64,000 bases of DNA from Streptomyces werraensis (GTDB lineage: Bacteria > Actinomycetota > Actinomycetes > Streptomycetales > Streptomycetaceae). Positions 8,083-17,700 of this stretch are shown here, one piece after another. The DNA lies in contig BNBX01000006.1 of assembly GCA_014656175.1 (NCBI GenBank), positions 124,001-188,000 of the forward strand, written 5' to 3'. The translations under genes were made by a program, and so were the position numbers. The first letter of the stretch is position 1. The number at the start of each line of letters is the position of its first letter. The notes under the pieces are model-generated. The model saw nothing but the letters and a program-made list of their open reading frames with translations. It ran no database searches and was not told where the DNA came from.

Positions 8083-8874
8083 TCAGCGGGCCGTGCCCGC
8101 CGCGCGCTGGCCGGTGAGGACCGCCGTCAGCAGCTCCGGGTCGAACTGCGAGACGTCGGCGAGCCGGGTCGGGGAGGCGAGGGCGTTGAGCATCGCCTTG
8201 GTGACCCGCACCGCCGACGCCGGACGCCGCAGCACGGGCTTCGCCCACGCCATGACCGCGTCGTCGAGCGCGTCCTCCGGCACCACCTTGTGCAGCACCG
8301 ACAGGCCCAGGGCCTCCTGGGCGTCGAAGACCCGCGCGGTGAGGATCAGCTCCCGCACCCGCGCCACCCCCACCTCGCTGATCAGCCGGGGGAGCAGCCC
8401 GCCCCACGCGGGCGGCACCCCCAGGGCCAGTTCGGGCAGCCGGAACGTGGCCGTGTCCACGCCCACCCTGAGGTCGCAGGCGAGCAGCAGACCCACGCCC
8501 GCGCCGACCGCCCTGCCCTGGACCCGGGCGATGGTGACGGCGGGGTTGCCGGTGAGGGCCTCGCACACCCGCAGAGCCTTCTTCCCGGAGACGCGGATGC
8601 CGTCACCGGTGGGATCGGCGTCCAGGTGCCGCGGGAACTCACGCCGGTCGCCGCCCAGGCAGAAGGCGTCCCCCGCCGCCGACAGCACCAGGACCCGCAC
8701 GCCGGGGTCCTGGTGGTCCAGGACGGTGAGGAGGTCGTCCAGCATGGCGTCGCCGACCGCGTTCCCCTCCTCGGGCAGGTGCAGTTCGACCGTGAGCAGG
8801 GGCCCCTGCCGGTAGGTGCGGACGGTCTTGAGCACCTGTTCGGCGGGGAGTCCGGCGAGGGGCGATGCGGTCAT
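8083..8874 (-). CDS. Enoyl-CoA hydratase/isomerase family protein, coupled to the P450
   Basis: This 263-aa crotonase-fold protein should act on an acyl-CoA thioester. The oxyanion-hole segments are AAGDAFCLGGDRREFP and GRAVGAGVGLLLACDLRV, and ELALGVPPAWGG follows where the catalytic acid usually sits. ATG 8874 overlaps the upstream P450 stop (ATGA), so the two are translationally coupled. It is the distal gene of the conservon-P450 run on the minus strand. That suggests the P450 product or substrate may be a CoA-linked or fatty-acid-like molecule, which is inference only. Confidence 0.88.
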   Translation of the reverse strand: MTASPLAGLPAEQVLKTVRTYRQGPLLTVELHLPEEGNAVGDAMLDDLLTVLDHQDPGVRVLVLSAAGDAFCLGGDRREFPRHLDADPTGDGIRVSGKKALRVCEALTGNPAVTIARVQGRAVGAGVGLLLACDLRVGVDTATFRLPELALGVPPAWGGLLPRLISEVGVARVRELILTARVFDAQEALGLSVLHKVVPEDALDDAVMAWAKPVLRRPASAVRVTKAMLNALASPTRLADVSQFDPELLTAVLTGQRAAGTAR

Positions 8875-10139
8875 ACGGTCACCTTCAGGGACGTGATGCG
8901 GCGGAAGACGAGACGGGAGTTGTCGTAGGAGGGCGGCCCGGCCGGGCGGAGCGTGGGGAAGCGTTCCAGGATCCGCGCGATCGCCTCCCGCGCCTCGAAC
9001 CGGGCGAGGGGAGCGCCGAGGCAGTAGTGGGGACCGCTGCCGAACGTGATGTGGCCGCCGTCGCGCAGGATGTCGAAGACGTGCGGGTCCGGGTTGCGCC
9101 GCGGGTCGTGGGCCGCCGCCCCGTACAGGATGTGCACGGTGGTGTCCTTGGCGAGCGGGGTGCCGGCCAGGATCGTGTCGTCGGCCGCCACATGGGAGTT
9201 GAGCCACACCGGCGGGTCGTAGCGCAACGTTTCCTCGATCAGGTCGTCGATGTGCTCGGGGTGCGTCCGCAGCCACTCCGCGCGGGCGGGCTCCTCCGTC
9301 GCGAAGCGCACCGCGTTGGTCAGCAGCACCGCGCTGGTCTCCAGCGAGGCGATGGTGATGAACATGGTCAGGTGGTAGATCACCCGTGCCGCGGCCTCCG
9401 GGTCGTCCGCGAAGTGCGCGTCCCAGTAATGGATCCAGCCGGTGAGGACATCGTTGCCAGGGCGCGCCCGACGCTCGCGGATCAGCTCGCCGAAGAAGGC
9501 CCGCATCTCCAGCGTGGCCTGCCCCGCCTGCGCCAACTGCTCCTTGGTGGGGAAGAGTTCCTGCGCGTACGCCTGCCGGTGCGCGAAGTCCAGGATGTGC
9601 GCGTGGTGCTCCTCGGGGATGCCCAGCCACTCGCCGACCGTGCGGACGGGGAGGAGTTCGGCGACCGTCTGCACGAAGTCGGCCTCCCCGTCGGCCCGCA
9701 GGCGCTCCTCCAGGTCGTCCAGCAGACCGGTGACGATCCGCGCGATCGCCGGACGCAGGCCCTCCAGGGTGGAGCGGTCGAAGGGGTTGCCGAGCGCGCG
9801 GCGCTGACAGGTGTGCGACGGGGCGTTGATACGGGACAGGGTGCCGGTGAGCTCCTGGGTGGCGAGTTCCTGCCAGCGGCGCGGGTCGGGCTGGCGCTCC
9901 TGCCAGGCGAAGTCCGGCACCAGCCAGTTCCTGGACCGCAGGACCTGGCTGCATGCCTCGAACGAGGTGACGAAGTAGGCGCCCCAGGGGGCGCGCACCA
10001 CGTCCCCCATGGAGCGCAGCCCTTCCCAGACGGGCAGGGGGTCGGCCTGCCCCTCCGGCGAACGAAGGTGACGGAGAAGGGAAACGACGGCTCGGCGGTC
10101 ACTGATGGCGGGGCCGCTTATGTCGCCAACGGCGGTCAC
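8871..10139 (-). CDS. Cytochrome P450, canonical, distal conservon P450
   Basis: This 422-aa soluble bacterial P450 has the heme-thiolate loop FGSGPHYCLGAPLARFE at about 366 with Cys373, and a standard K-helix E-T-L-R (EETLRYDPP). The I-helix reads ITIASLETSAVLL, a loose form of the usual (A/G)Gx(D/E)T. GTG 10139 is the start because AGGAGC lies 5 bp upstream; longer in-frame starts add non-P450 sequence. In S. coelicolor some conservons carry P450 pairs of the CYP157/CYP154 kinds. This would be the CYP154-position member, though the subfamily is unverified. Redox partners are not encoded nearby. Confidence 0.9.
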   Translation of the reverse strand: MTAVGDISGPAISDRRAVVSLLRHLRSPEGQADPLPVWEGLRSMGDVVRAPWGAYFVTSFEACSQVLRSRNWLVPDFAWQERQPDPRRWQELATQELTGTLSRINAPSHTCQRRALGNPFDRSTLEGLRPAIARIVTGLLDDLEERLRADGEADFVQTVAELLPVRTVGEWLGIPEEHHAHILDFAHRQAYAQELFPTKEQLAQAGQATLEMRAFFGELIRERRARPGNDVLTGWIHYWDAHFADDPEAAARVIYHLTMFITIASLETSAVLLTNAVRFATEEPARAEWLRTHPEHIDDLIEETLRYDPPVWLNSHVAADDTILAGTPLAKDTTVHILYGAAAHDPRRNPDPHVFDILRDGGHITFGSGPHYCLGAPLARFEAREAIARILERFPTLRPAGPPSYDNSRLVFRRITSLKVTV

Positions 10140-10275
10140 GTGGTGCTCCTTCGGCTGGACGCTACCGTTACCGACGGAACCTACCCTTCCGGCCATGTAT
10201 GTCATGTGTCGTTGAGTGTTGCACCTGTCACATGCCGGACCCTTGCCAACTGCCGTTCCGTCAGCCTGGGTTGGG
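10140..10275 (-). other. 136-bp spacer between the two P450 genes
   Basis: This unusually long gap in an otherwise tight gene run contains an inverted repeat CATGTG (10203-10208) / CACATG (10229-10234). On the minus strand there is a TAGCGT hexamer resembling a Streptomyces -10. It may hold an internal promoter for the second P450 and the enoyl-CoA hydratase. Confidence 0.35.
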
Positions 10276-11625
10276 TCAGACACGAAAGACGTCCAGGAAG
10301 CTGCTCCAGAACCCCTTCCTGCGCGTCGGGGCCTGACGGGCCGGCTGGGACGACGGACCGGACACCGGCCGCTCCGCCTCGGGCATCGCGGCGACCCGCT
10401 CGCGCATGGCGGTGGCCGTCCGGGTGGCCGGCGTGGGGCTGAACGTCACGGGCAGCGACACCAGCGCGCGGTGGAACGGCCCGGGCCGCCACTCCAGTTC
10501 CTTCTCCGGCACGGCGAGCTCCAGATCGGGCAGCGCGTTGAGCAGCCGCTCGATCGCGGTGGTCGCGATGACCTGCGCCGGGTCCTTGGCCGGGCAGGCG
10601 TGCGGCCCCGCGCCCCAGGCCAGATGGGCGCCCTTGCTGTGCACGCGGCGGGCCTCCTCCAGCGCCGGGTCGGCGTTGGCACCCGCGAAGGAGATGACCA
10701 CCGGGGTGTTCGCCTCGGCCACATGGCCGCCCAGGTCCACGTCCCGCACCGGGTAGTGCGTGGCGTAGTTGGCGATCGGCGTCTGGTTCCACAGCACGTG
10801 GTCCAGCGCCTCCTCGATCAGCATGCCGCTCTCCCGGACACCCGCCCCGGACAGCAGCAGCATCAGCGAACTGCCGATGAGGTTGCGCTCCGGCTCGATG
10901 CCGGCGCCCATCAACAGCACCAGCTGGTCCTTGAGTTCCTCGTCGGTCAGCCCGGCGGGGTGCTGGATCAGCCACGACGTGACGTCGTCGTCGGGGCTGC
11001 GGCGCTTGAGCGCGATCAGCTCCATGAGGGACGCGGTCAGTTCCTCGTTGGCGCGCACCGCGTCCTTGCCGTCGAAGATCGCCGACACGGCCGCGGTGAC
11101 GGTGTCGCCGATCTCCGCCGGGCAGCCGAAGAGCTTGTTGAACAGCAGCAGCGGCAGCAGTTTGGCGTAGTCGCCCAGCAGGTCGGCCCGGCCCAGCTCG
11201 CTGAACCGGTCGATCAGGTAGTCGGCGATCGGCTCCACGTCACGCCGGATCCGCGTGGTGTTGAGCCGCGCCAGACTGTCCACCACGGCCTTGCGCAGCC
11301 GCAGGTGCACCGCGCCGTCGGTGAACAGACAGCTCGGCCGGTACGCCATCATCGGCAGCACCGGGTTGTCGAGGGCGATTCGGCCCTCGTTGAGGTCCTT
11401 CCAGCGGCGGGCGTCACGGGCGAACAGCTCCGTGTTCTGCAGCACCCGCAGCGCCATCTCGTGCCCGACGACCAGCGTGGCGTCCACACCGGGGGCGAGC
11501 TCCACCGGACCGGCCGGGGCGTGCTCCCGCAGCCGGTCGTAGACCTGATGCGGATCGGCGGCGAAACCGGCGTCGTGCATGGGGCATCTGCCCGCACCCG
11601 ACGCGGACGGGGAGTGAGCTTCCAT
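10276..11625 (-). CDS. Conservon-linked cytochrome P450 lacking the ExxR arginine (CYP157-like)
   Basis: This 449-aa P450-fold protein has a heme loop WGAGPHACPAKDPAQ with Cys344, but Ala replaces the usual Gly two positions after Cys. The K-helix reads EEALD (271-275), so the ExxR arginine is replaced by Asp. The I-helix region GAGIEPERN lacks the acid-alcohol pair. From memory, the CYP157 family of S. coelicolor, encoded in conservons, is known for losing ExxR, and this fits. About 50 extra C-terminal residues end in a basic/aromatic tail (RRKGFWSSFLDVFRV). AAGGAAGA precedes the ATG. It may bind heme for a structural or regulatory role rather than monooxygenation. Confidence 0.88.
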   Translation of the reverse strand: MEAHSPSASGAGRCPMHDAGFAADPHQVYDRLREHAPAGPVELAPGVDATLVVGHEMALRVLQNTELFARDARRWKDLNEGRIALDNPVLPMMAYRPSCLFTDGAVHLRLRKAVVDSLARLNTTRIRRDVEPIADYLIDRFSELGRADLLGDYAKLLPLLLFNKLFGCPAEIGDTVTAAVSAIFDGKDAVRANEELTASLMELIALKRRSPDDDVTSWLIQHPAGLTDEELKDQLVLLMGAGIEPERNLIGSSLMLLLSGAGVRESGMLIEEALDHVLWNQTPIANYATHYPVRDVDLGGHVAEANTPVVISFAGANADPALEEARRVHSKGAHLAWGAGPHACPAKDPAQVIATTAIERLLNALPDLELAVPEKELEWRPGPFHRALVSLPVTFSPTPATRTATAMRERVAAMPEAERPVSGPSSQPARQAPTRRKGFWSSFLDVFRV

Positions 11626-11675
11626 GAAGTCTTCCTTACTGAAACAACCGTGGACCGTGAGCCGGTGACCGGAAA

Positions 11676-11711
11676 CCGGGGACCGGAAGGCCGAAGCCCT
11701 CCGGTCCCCGG
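11676..11711 (-). terminator. Hairpin between cvnD and the first P450 (possible attenuator)
   Basis: Perfect 11-bp arms CCGGGGACCGG / CCGGTCCCCGG with a 14-nt loop sit in the 106-bp gap after cvnD. There is no T-tract. It could reduce expression of the P450 genes relative to cvnABCD. Confidence 0.5.
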
Positions 11712-11731
11712 ACCGGGCGGACGCGATGAGG

Positions 11732-12334
11732 TCAGGACGTGCGGTCGAGCAGATGCCGCACCAGCGCGATCAGCGCCTTCGCGGACGACTGCTGGTCCCG
11801 GGCGTCGCAGTGGACGACCGGGGTGTCCGGAAGCAGGTCGAGCGCCTCACGCACCTCCGCCTCCTCGTACACGGGGGCGGAGTCGAAGCAGTTGACGGCG
11901 ATGGCGTACTCCAGGCCGTAGCCCTCGATGAGGTCGATGACCGGGAAGGTCTCCTCCAGCCGCGCGGGGTCGACCAGCAGCAGCGCCCCCAGCGCCCCGC
12001 GCGCCATGTCCTCCCACAGCTGCATGAACCGCTGCTGTCCCGGAGTGCCGAAGAGGTACAGCACCAGGTCGTCGCTGAGGGTGAGACGGCCGAAGTCCAG
12101 GGCGACCGTGGTGGTGGTCTTGCCGGTGACGCCCCTGAGGTCGTCGACGTGCGCCGACGCCTGGGTCATCTTCTCCTCGGTGCGCAGCGGCGTGATCTCC
12201 GAGAGCGAGCCGATGAAGGTCGTCTTGCCCACGGCGAAGTGCCCGACGACGAGGATCTTTGCGGCGTTGGTCACCGCGCTGGAGACGTAGATGGACTTCT
12301 GGGCCGTCTCAGCCGATGAGGGATTGGAGTCCAT
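11732..12334 (-). CDS. cvnD: Conservon small GTPase CvnD
   Basis: This 200-aa Ras-like GTPase is of the conservon/MglA-related kind. Walker A is GHFAVGKT at 31-38, and the G3 region is FGTPGQQRF rather than DxxGQ. The G4 position reads NCFD instead of NKxD, as is common in this family. In known conservons CvnD interacts with CvnA-CvnC in a membrane-associated, G-protein-like signalling complex. Its ATG (12334) lies inside the 3' end of cvnC with a 26-bp overlap, so translation is likely coupled. Confidence 0.93.
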   Translation of the reverse strand: MDSNPSSAETAQKSIYVSSAVTNAAKILVVGHFAVGKTTFIGSLSEITPLRTEEKMTQASAHVDDLRGVTGKTTTTVALDFGRLTLSDDLVLYLFGTPGQQRFMQLWEDMARGALGALLLVDPARLEETFPVIDLIEGYGLEYAIAVNCFDSAPVYEEAEVREALDLLPDTPVVHCDARDQQSSAKALIALVRHLLDRTS

Positions 12335-12683
12335 TCAGAACCTTCTCGAGGGTCGCTCTGTCAACGTTCTGGGCCCGGGGCGGCTCGGCCCGGCGGAGCA
12401 GATGCCCCTGTTCCGATAAATCGGTGAGCAGCAGCCGGGCCACCCCGACCGGAAGACCGAGGTGGCCGGCCACCTCGGCGACCGACAGGTAGCCACCCGA
12501 GCACAGCTCCCAGATCGCCCTCACCTCGGGGCCGGCCCCTAGCGGCAGCGTCCGGTCGGGGGCCAGCGTGACGAGGGTGTGCAACGCCAGTTCGTCCGAG
12601 GACGGCAGGCTCCGGCCGCCGGTGATGACGTAGGAGCGGACGAAGTCACTGGTGACGGGGGTTTCCTCGGCGGGACCCGTCAT
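12309..12683 (-). CDS. cvnC: Conservon DUF742 protein CvnC
   Basis: This 124-aa DUF742 protein has the typical RSYVITGGR motif near residue 18. A winged-helix-like region follows (WELCSGGYLSVAEVAGHLGLPVGVARLLLTDLSEQGHL), then a LEKVLNGLQSL tail. DUF742 proteins are the third component of conservons and are thought to act in the CvnA-D complex rather than as stand-alone DNA binders. The start ATG 12683 shares one base with the cvnB stop (TGATG), and the 3' end overlaps cvnD. Confidence 0.93.
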   Translation of the reverse strand: MTGPAEETPVTSDFVRSYVITGGRSLPSSDELALHTLVTLAPDRTLPLGAGPEVRAIWELCSGGYLSVAEVAGHLGLPVGVARLLLTDLSEQGHLLRRAEPPRAQNVDRATLEKVLNGLQSLIG

Positions 12684-13081
12684 CAGCCGACACCGTTGTC
12701 GGAGCGGGGAGCCACGCTCATGGCCTTGTTCAGCGCCGTCACCGTCTTCTGCATACGGAACGACATGGCCTCCATGTCGACGTCCACCGCCGCCGAGACC
12801 GCCAGGTAGGAGCCCTGTCCGGCCGCGATGAGGAAGATCCAGCCGCCGTCGTACTCCAGCAGCGTCTGCTTCCAGATGCCGTGCCCGGCGCCGACGAAAC
12901 CGGCGACCGCCCGGCTCAGCGACTGCATGGAGCTCATCGCGGCCGCGTTGGTCTCCGCGTCGTCGCGCGAGATGTCGTCCGAACGCTGGAGCAGCAGGCC
13001 GTCGCCCGAGACGAGGATGGCGTGGCGGGCGCCGCGCACCTCGAGCACGTCGTTCAGCACCCACGACAGGTCGGTCTTCAC
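12683..13081 (-). CDS. cvnB: Conservon roadblock/LC7 protein CvnB
   Basis: This 132-aa roadblock/LC7-domain protein is a small dimeric alpha/beta fold that usually regulates an associated GTPase. The order is a LSWVLNDVLEVRGARHAILVSGDGLLL strand-helix start, an alanine- and serine-rich central helix, and an FLIAAGQGSYLAV strand pair. The start is GTG 13081, which overlaps the cvnA stop by 4 bp (GTGA). The end touches cvnC. The tight overlaps imply stoichiometric synthesis of CvnA-B-C-D. Confidence 0.93.
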   Translation of the reverse strand: MKTDLSWVLNDVLEVRGARHAILVSGDGLLLQRSDDISRDDAETNAAAMSSMQSLSRAVAGFVGAGHGIWKQTLLEYDGGWIFLIAAGQGSYLAVSAAVDVDMEAMSFRMQKTVTALNKAMSVAPRSDNGVG

Positions 13082-14289
13082 TGGTGGTCAGGTCCTTCCG
13101 TGGTGTTCGTGGTCCGTCCGAGCTGGGTGCCGCGTGCGAACGCCCCCAGGCGCGACGCGGTGACCTCGCCGGACGACTCGGAGGTCTCCTCGTCGAGGGC
13201 GGCCGTGTCCGGCGGGGGCGGCACCACCGCGATGGGGCCCTGACGGCGCCGCCGCTTGGGCAGCCCGCCGGACGTCGTGCCCACCACGCGCGACGGGCCC
13301 ACGGGCACGGGCGCCAGGCGCTGCGGAGTGTCCTCCTGCCCCTCCTCGGCGGGCTCCTGCTCCGGCTCGGCGGGTGCGATCACGTCGGCCGAGAGGAGGC
13401 TCTCCGGAACCCGGATCACCGCCCGCACACCGCCGTACGGGGAGACCGAGCCGACGGAGACGTGGAAGCCGTAGCGGTTCGCGAGCATGCCGCACACCGC
13501 GAAGCCGAAGCGGGGCGGGTCGCCGAGACCGGTGATGTCGACCGGGCCGTCCGCGGACAGCAGGGCCGCCGCACGGTCCTTGGTCTCCTGGTCCATGCCG
13601 AGACCGGCGTCGTCCACGATGAAGACCACACCCGTGGGCACGGCCTGGATGTTGACCTCCACCGGGGTGCCCGGCGCGCTGTAGGTCGTGGCGTTGTCCA
13701 GCAGTTCCGCCAGCACCACGGCCACCGGCTCGACGGCCTTGCCGGCCACGGCCACGCTGACCTGGGCGTGGATGGCGACCCGGTTGAAGTCCTTGATGCG
13801 GCCCTGGGCGCTGCGGGCGACGTCGTAGACGGTCGCCGCCCCGTCGCGGCGGCCCAGCCAGCCGCCGCACAGCACCGAGATGCCCTTGGCCCGGCGGCTG
13901 AACTGGCTGCCGGTGTGGTCCACCGACATCAGGTCGGCCAGCACCTCGCTGTCGTTGCCGTACTTCTTCAGCAGTTGGTCCAGGAGCAGTTGCTGCTCCT
14001 CGGCGAGCGACTGGAGCGTGCCCATGGCCGACTTGAGCACGGCCTTGGTCGCCGACTCGGCGTCCGCCCGCACATCCGCCAGCGCACCCCGGTGCCGGGT
14101 CTCCAGCGTGTCGATGTGGGCTTCCAGTTGCCCGATCCGTCCCTGGGCCTGGCCCAGGCCGGCCTCCAGATCCTTCCTCGTTCTTCGGAGCGCCAGATTG
14201 GTTCTCCGGGCTCGCAGCACTGCGAGGACCGCAGCGGCGAGCACCACCAGCAGGATCCACAGCAGCGGATCCTTGATCAATGACGTCAT
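13078..14289 (-). CDS. cvnA: Conservon sensor-kinase-like ATPase CvnA
   Basis: This 403-aa membrane protein has one N-terminal transmembrane helix (about 8-27, LLWILLVVLAAAVLAVL). A basic linker and a coiled-coil stretch of about 60 residues follow. The HATPase domain has N-box ELLDNATTYSAP and G1-box DDAGLGMD. No phosphoacceptor His box is evident, as usual for CvnA. The C-terminal 90 residues are Pro/Glu/Arg-rich and likely disordered. ATG 14289 follows GAAGAGAGTCTC; upstream in-frame ATGs at 14310 and 14340 are less likely. It heads the conservon unit and probably anchors the complex to the membrane. Confidence 0.92.
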   Translation of the reverse strand: MTSLIKDPLLWILLVVLAAAVLAVLRARRTNLALRRTRKDLEAGLGQAQGRIGQLEAHIDTLETRHRGALADVRADAESATKAVLKSAMGTLQSLAEEQQLLLDQLLKKYGNDSEVLADLMSVDHTGSQFSRRAKGISVLCGGWLGRRDGAATVYDVARSAQGRIKDFNRVAIHAQVSVAVAGKAVEPVAVVLAELLDNATTYSAPGTPVEVNIQAVPTGVVFIVDDAGLGMDQETKDRAAALLSADGPVDITGLGDPPRFGFAVCGMLANRYGFHVSVGSVSPYGGVRAVIRVPESLLSADVIAPAEPEQEPAEEGQEDTPQRLAPVPVGPSRVVGTTSGGLPKRRRRQGPIAVVPPPPDTAALDEETSESSGEVTASRLGAFARGTQLGRTTNTTEGPDHQ

Positions 14290-14788
14290 GAGACTCTCTT
14301 CAAGTCGCATCGCGTCGGGAGCACGAGAATGCCGGCGCACGCGGACATCCGGTCCGGGCCGTCGAGCAGCGCGGACCCACGGCGGGACAAAGCCTCAACT
14401 CCTCAGCGACGGGGCCTTAGAGACTGTCCCCCGTACGCGTTCATGACGCGTCGCCAGCCTGCTGAAAGTTCGTTGATCGTATCAGTCTCCGGGCGGCAAC
14501 GCGCCTGGTGCCGGTGGCACTTGACAACACTTACGAGACGTTCACACGGCCGGTGACGCGCGCCACGCCCGCGAACCTCGTGCCCTCGCCCTCGCGTTGC
14601 GGCGCAGGTGACGCCTCCGGTGTCGCCGTTGCGACATGTCCCACCTGTGCCACGGCCAAACGGTGACACGGCCCGCACCGGCGGCCGAACCTGTGCAGCA
14701 CCGACGGCACCGCGGGCCGCCTGAACAGCAGGACGACGCGACGCGTCGCACGACGCGTACGACGAAGGGCACAGGAGTGAGACGACGA
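14290..14788. other. 499-bp divergent intergenic region between cvnA and the subtilase gene
   Basis: No credible gene is seen. Two pairs of ACGCGT hexamers occur: 14435-14440 with 14446-14451, and 14742-14747 with 14754-14759, with pair centres 11-12 bp apart. A TTGACA hexamer at 14521 and TACGAT on the minus strand near 14475 are isolated promoter-like elements without well-placed partners. Confidence 0.4.
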
Positions 14789-17700
14789 ATGCGTATCGCG
14801 GCAGCCGTCGCGGCAGGGCTGACCCTGTCCGCGGGCGCCGTGACACCGGTCGCGGCAGGACCGGGCGGGCCCGGCGCCCCGGCACGGGCCGCCGCACCGG
14901 CGGCCGGCAGCGGCGCCACCGTGCGCCTGATCACCGGCGACAGGGTCACCGTCCGCACGGACGTGAACGGCCGCCGCACCGCCTCGGTGACACCGGGGGA
15001 GGGCCGGCGTCACCTTCTCTTCCGCACCGTCGAGGAGGACGGTCACCTCACCGTCCTGCCGTCCGACGCGGCCGGACTCGTCACCGCGGGGCGCCTGGAC
15101 CGTGGCCTGTTCGACGTGACCGCGCTGATCGCCCAGGGCTACGACGAGGCGCACACCGACACCCTTCCGCTGATCGTCGCCGACGGCGCGGGCGTACCGG
15201 ACGTCTCGCTGCGCCGCCTCACCGGCCTGGCCGCCGAGGGCACGGAGGTCCGCCGCCTGGAGACCATCGACGCCGACGCCGTCCGCGTTTCCGCGGATGA
15301 CCTCGGCACGTTCTGGAAGCGCCTCGCCCCCGCCGCCGACGGTGCGGCCCGCGCCGCCGTCGTGCCCCGGGTCTGGCTGGACGGCCGGGTGCGGGCGGCG
15401 CTGGACCGCAGCACCGCCCAGATCGGCGCCCCGGAGGTCTGGAAGGGCGGCCACCGGGGCGAGGACGTCAAGGTCGCCGTGCTGGACACCGGCATCGACG
15501 CCTCCCACCCCGACCTGGCCGGGCGCATCAGCGAGGCCGAGGACTTCTCCGGCAGCTCCGGCACCGGCGACGCCTTCGGGCACGGCACCCATGTCGCCTC
15601 GATCGTCGGCGGTTCCGGCGCGGCCTCCGGCGGCGCCCGCAAGGGCGTGGCGCCCGGCGCCGACCTGCTGATCGGCAAGGTCCTCGGCGACGACGGCTTC
15701 GGCACCGAGTCGCAGGTCATCGACGGCATGGAGTGGGCCGTCGCGCGCGGCGCCGACGTGGTCAACATGTCGCTGGGCTCCGACGCCCCGAGCGACGGCA
15801 CCGACCCGATGAGCCGCGCACTGAACGAACTCTCCGCGTCCTTCGGAGCGTTGTTCGTCGTCGCCGCGGGCAACGCGGGACCGGCCCAGGGCACGATCGG
15901 GTCACCCGCCGCGGCGGACGCGGCCCTCACGGTCGGCGCGGTGGACCGCGACGACTCCCTCGCCGACTTCTCCAGCCGCGACCCCCGGGCCGGCGACGAC
16001 GCCGTCAAGCCCGACGTGACCGCGCCCGGCGTGGGCATCGTCGCCGCGCGCGCCGCCGGTACGACGATGGGTCAGGTCGTCGACGCCTCGCACGTGGCCG
16101 CCTCCGGCACGTCCATGGCCGCCCCGCACGTGGCGGGCGCCGCCGCGCTGCTCGCACAGCAGCACCCTGACTGGACCGCGAGCCGCCTCAAGGACGCCCT
16201 GACCAGCACCGCTCGCCTGATCGAGGGGCAGCGCGTCACCGAACAGGGCGGCGGCCGCATCGACGTCGCCGCGGCGAGCCGCACCCCGGTCCTCGCCACC
16301 GCCGGCCTCTCCCTCGGCACGTACACCGCCGACGACACCGGTACCCGCACACGCACCGTCCGTTACACCAACGTCTCCGACCGGGACGTCACCCTCGACG
16401 TGCGGACGGCGCTGGCCACCAGCGGCGGCCGGGAGATCGCCGCGGGGGCGCTGGTCCCCGCCGCGCGGACCGTCACCGTCCCCGCCGGCGGCACCGCCGA
16501 CCTGCCGCTCACCGTCGACCCGGCCCGCGCGGAACGGGGCGCCTACTACGGCCATGTGACGGCCACGGCCGCCGACGGCGCGATCGCCGTGCACACCACG
16601 CTCGGCCTGGTCGTCCGCGGCCCCGTGCACCGGCTCAAGGTCGTCTCCTACGACAACGACGGCAACCGCGTCGACAGCCTGCCGACGATCTGGGGCGCCG
16701 AGGGCTTCGTCGGCTACACCGACCGGGAGAACGCCGTCGCCGAGGTCGAGGAGGGCACCTACCAGCTCACCTCCGGCGGCATCGAGCGGACGGACCGCGG
16801 TGAGGTGCTCCGTCAGGTCGTCCTGCCCGAGATCAAGGTCACCGAGGACACCACCGTCGTGGTCGACCCGCGCAGGACGGTGAGGGTCGAGATCCGCACA
16901 CCCCGGCCCGCCGAACAGAGCGGCGTCCTCAGCTACCAGACGTACCGGAAGATCGACGGGCACGCCTGGATCGACGGCACGATGTACTTCGACAGCGCCG
17001 TCGCCCTCTACGTCAGCCCCACGCCCCACGTCACCGACGGAACCTTCGAGTTCGCGTCCCGCTGGCAGATGGTCGCCCCGCTGCTCGAAGCCGGCGTGAC
17101 CGGCGGCCCGGACCTCGACGCCTACTACATGCCCGAGTCGCCTCTGTTCGACCAGCGGGGCGAGCGGCTCCAGGCCGTGAACGCGGGCGCCGCGGACGCA
17201 CCCGACTTCCGTGGGGCGCGCGGCCGGCTCGCCGTCGTCACCGACGAACAGGGCATCGCCGGGCCGGAGCTCGCCGAACGCGCCGCCCGGGCCGGCGTCC
17301 GCGCCGTGCTGGTCGTCAACTTCGCCACCAGCGGCTGGACCCGCTGGACGCCCCACGGCGACCGCTGGAAGGTGCCCGTCGTGCGCGTCGGCTCCGACGA
17401 GGGCGCCGACCTGCTGAAGCGCGTCGCCCGGCGCACCACCACCGTCGCCTTCGACGGCACCGCCCGCAGCCCCTACCTGTACGACGTCATGCAGATCAGC
17501 GAGGGACGCGTCCCCGACCGTGTGGTGCACACGGTGTCGGAGCGCAACAGCGCCGTGGTGCGGTCCGAGTACCCGGACAACGGCGGCGTGGAGTGGGCCG
17601 CCGAGCAGCGGTTCGCCCGCCGCCCCTACCAGGAGTTCACCTGGCTCCAGTACACCCGCCACGTCCCCACCGCGTTCACCCGCACCGAGTACGTCACCTC

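Noticed and set aside
10226..10232. TGTCACA between the two P450 genes as a fifth ECF41-like promoter
   Set aside because: No GGTC or CGTC at 16 bp downstream on the matching strand.
8083..11625. A natural-product gene cluster built on the two P450s and the enoyl-CoA hydratase
   Set aside because: No synthase, NRPS, terpene cyclase or tailoring set is present; the conservon context explains the P450s.
14636..14788. Extending the large subtilase upstream to ATG 14636
   Set aside because: It would place 51 Arg/Gln-rich residues before the signal peptide and has no RBS; the signal peptide fits ATG 14789.
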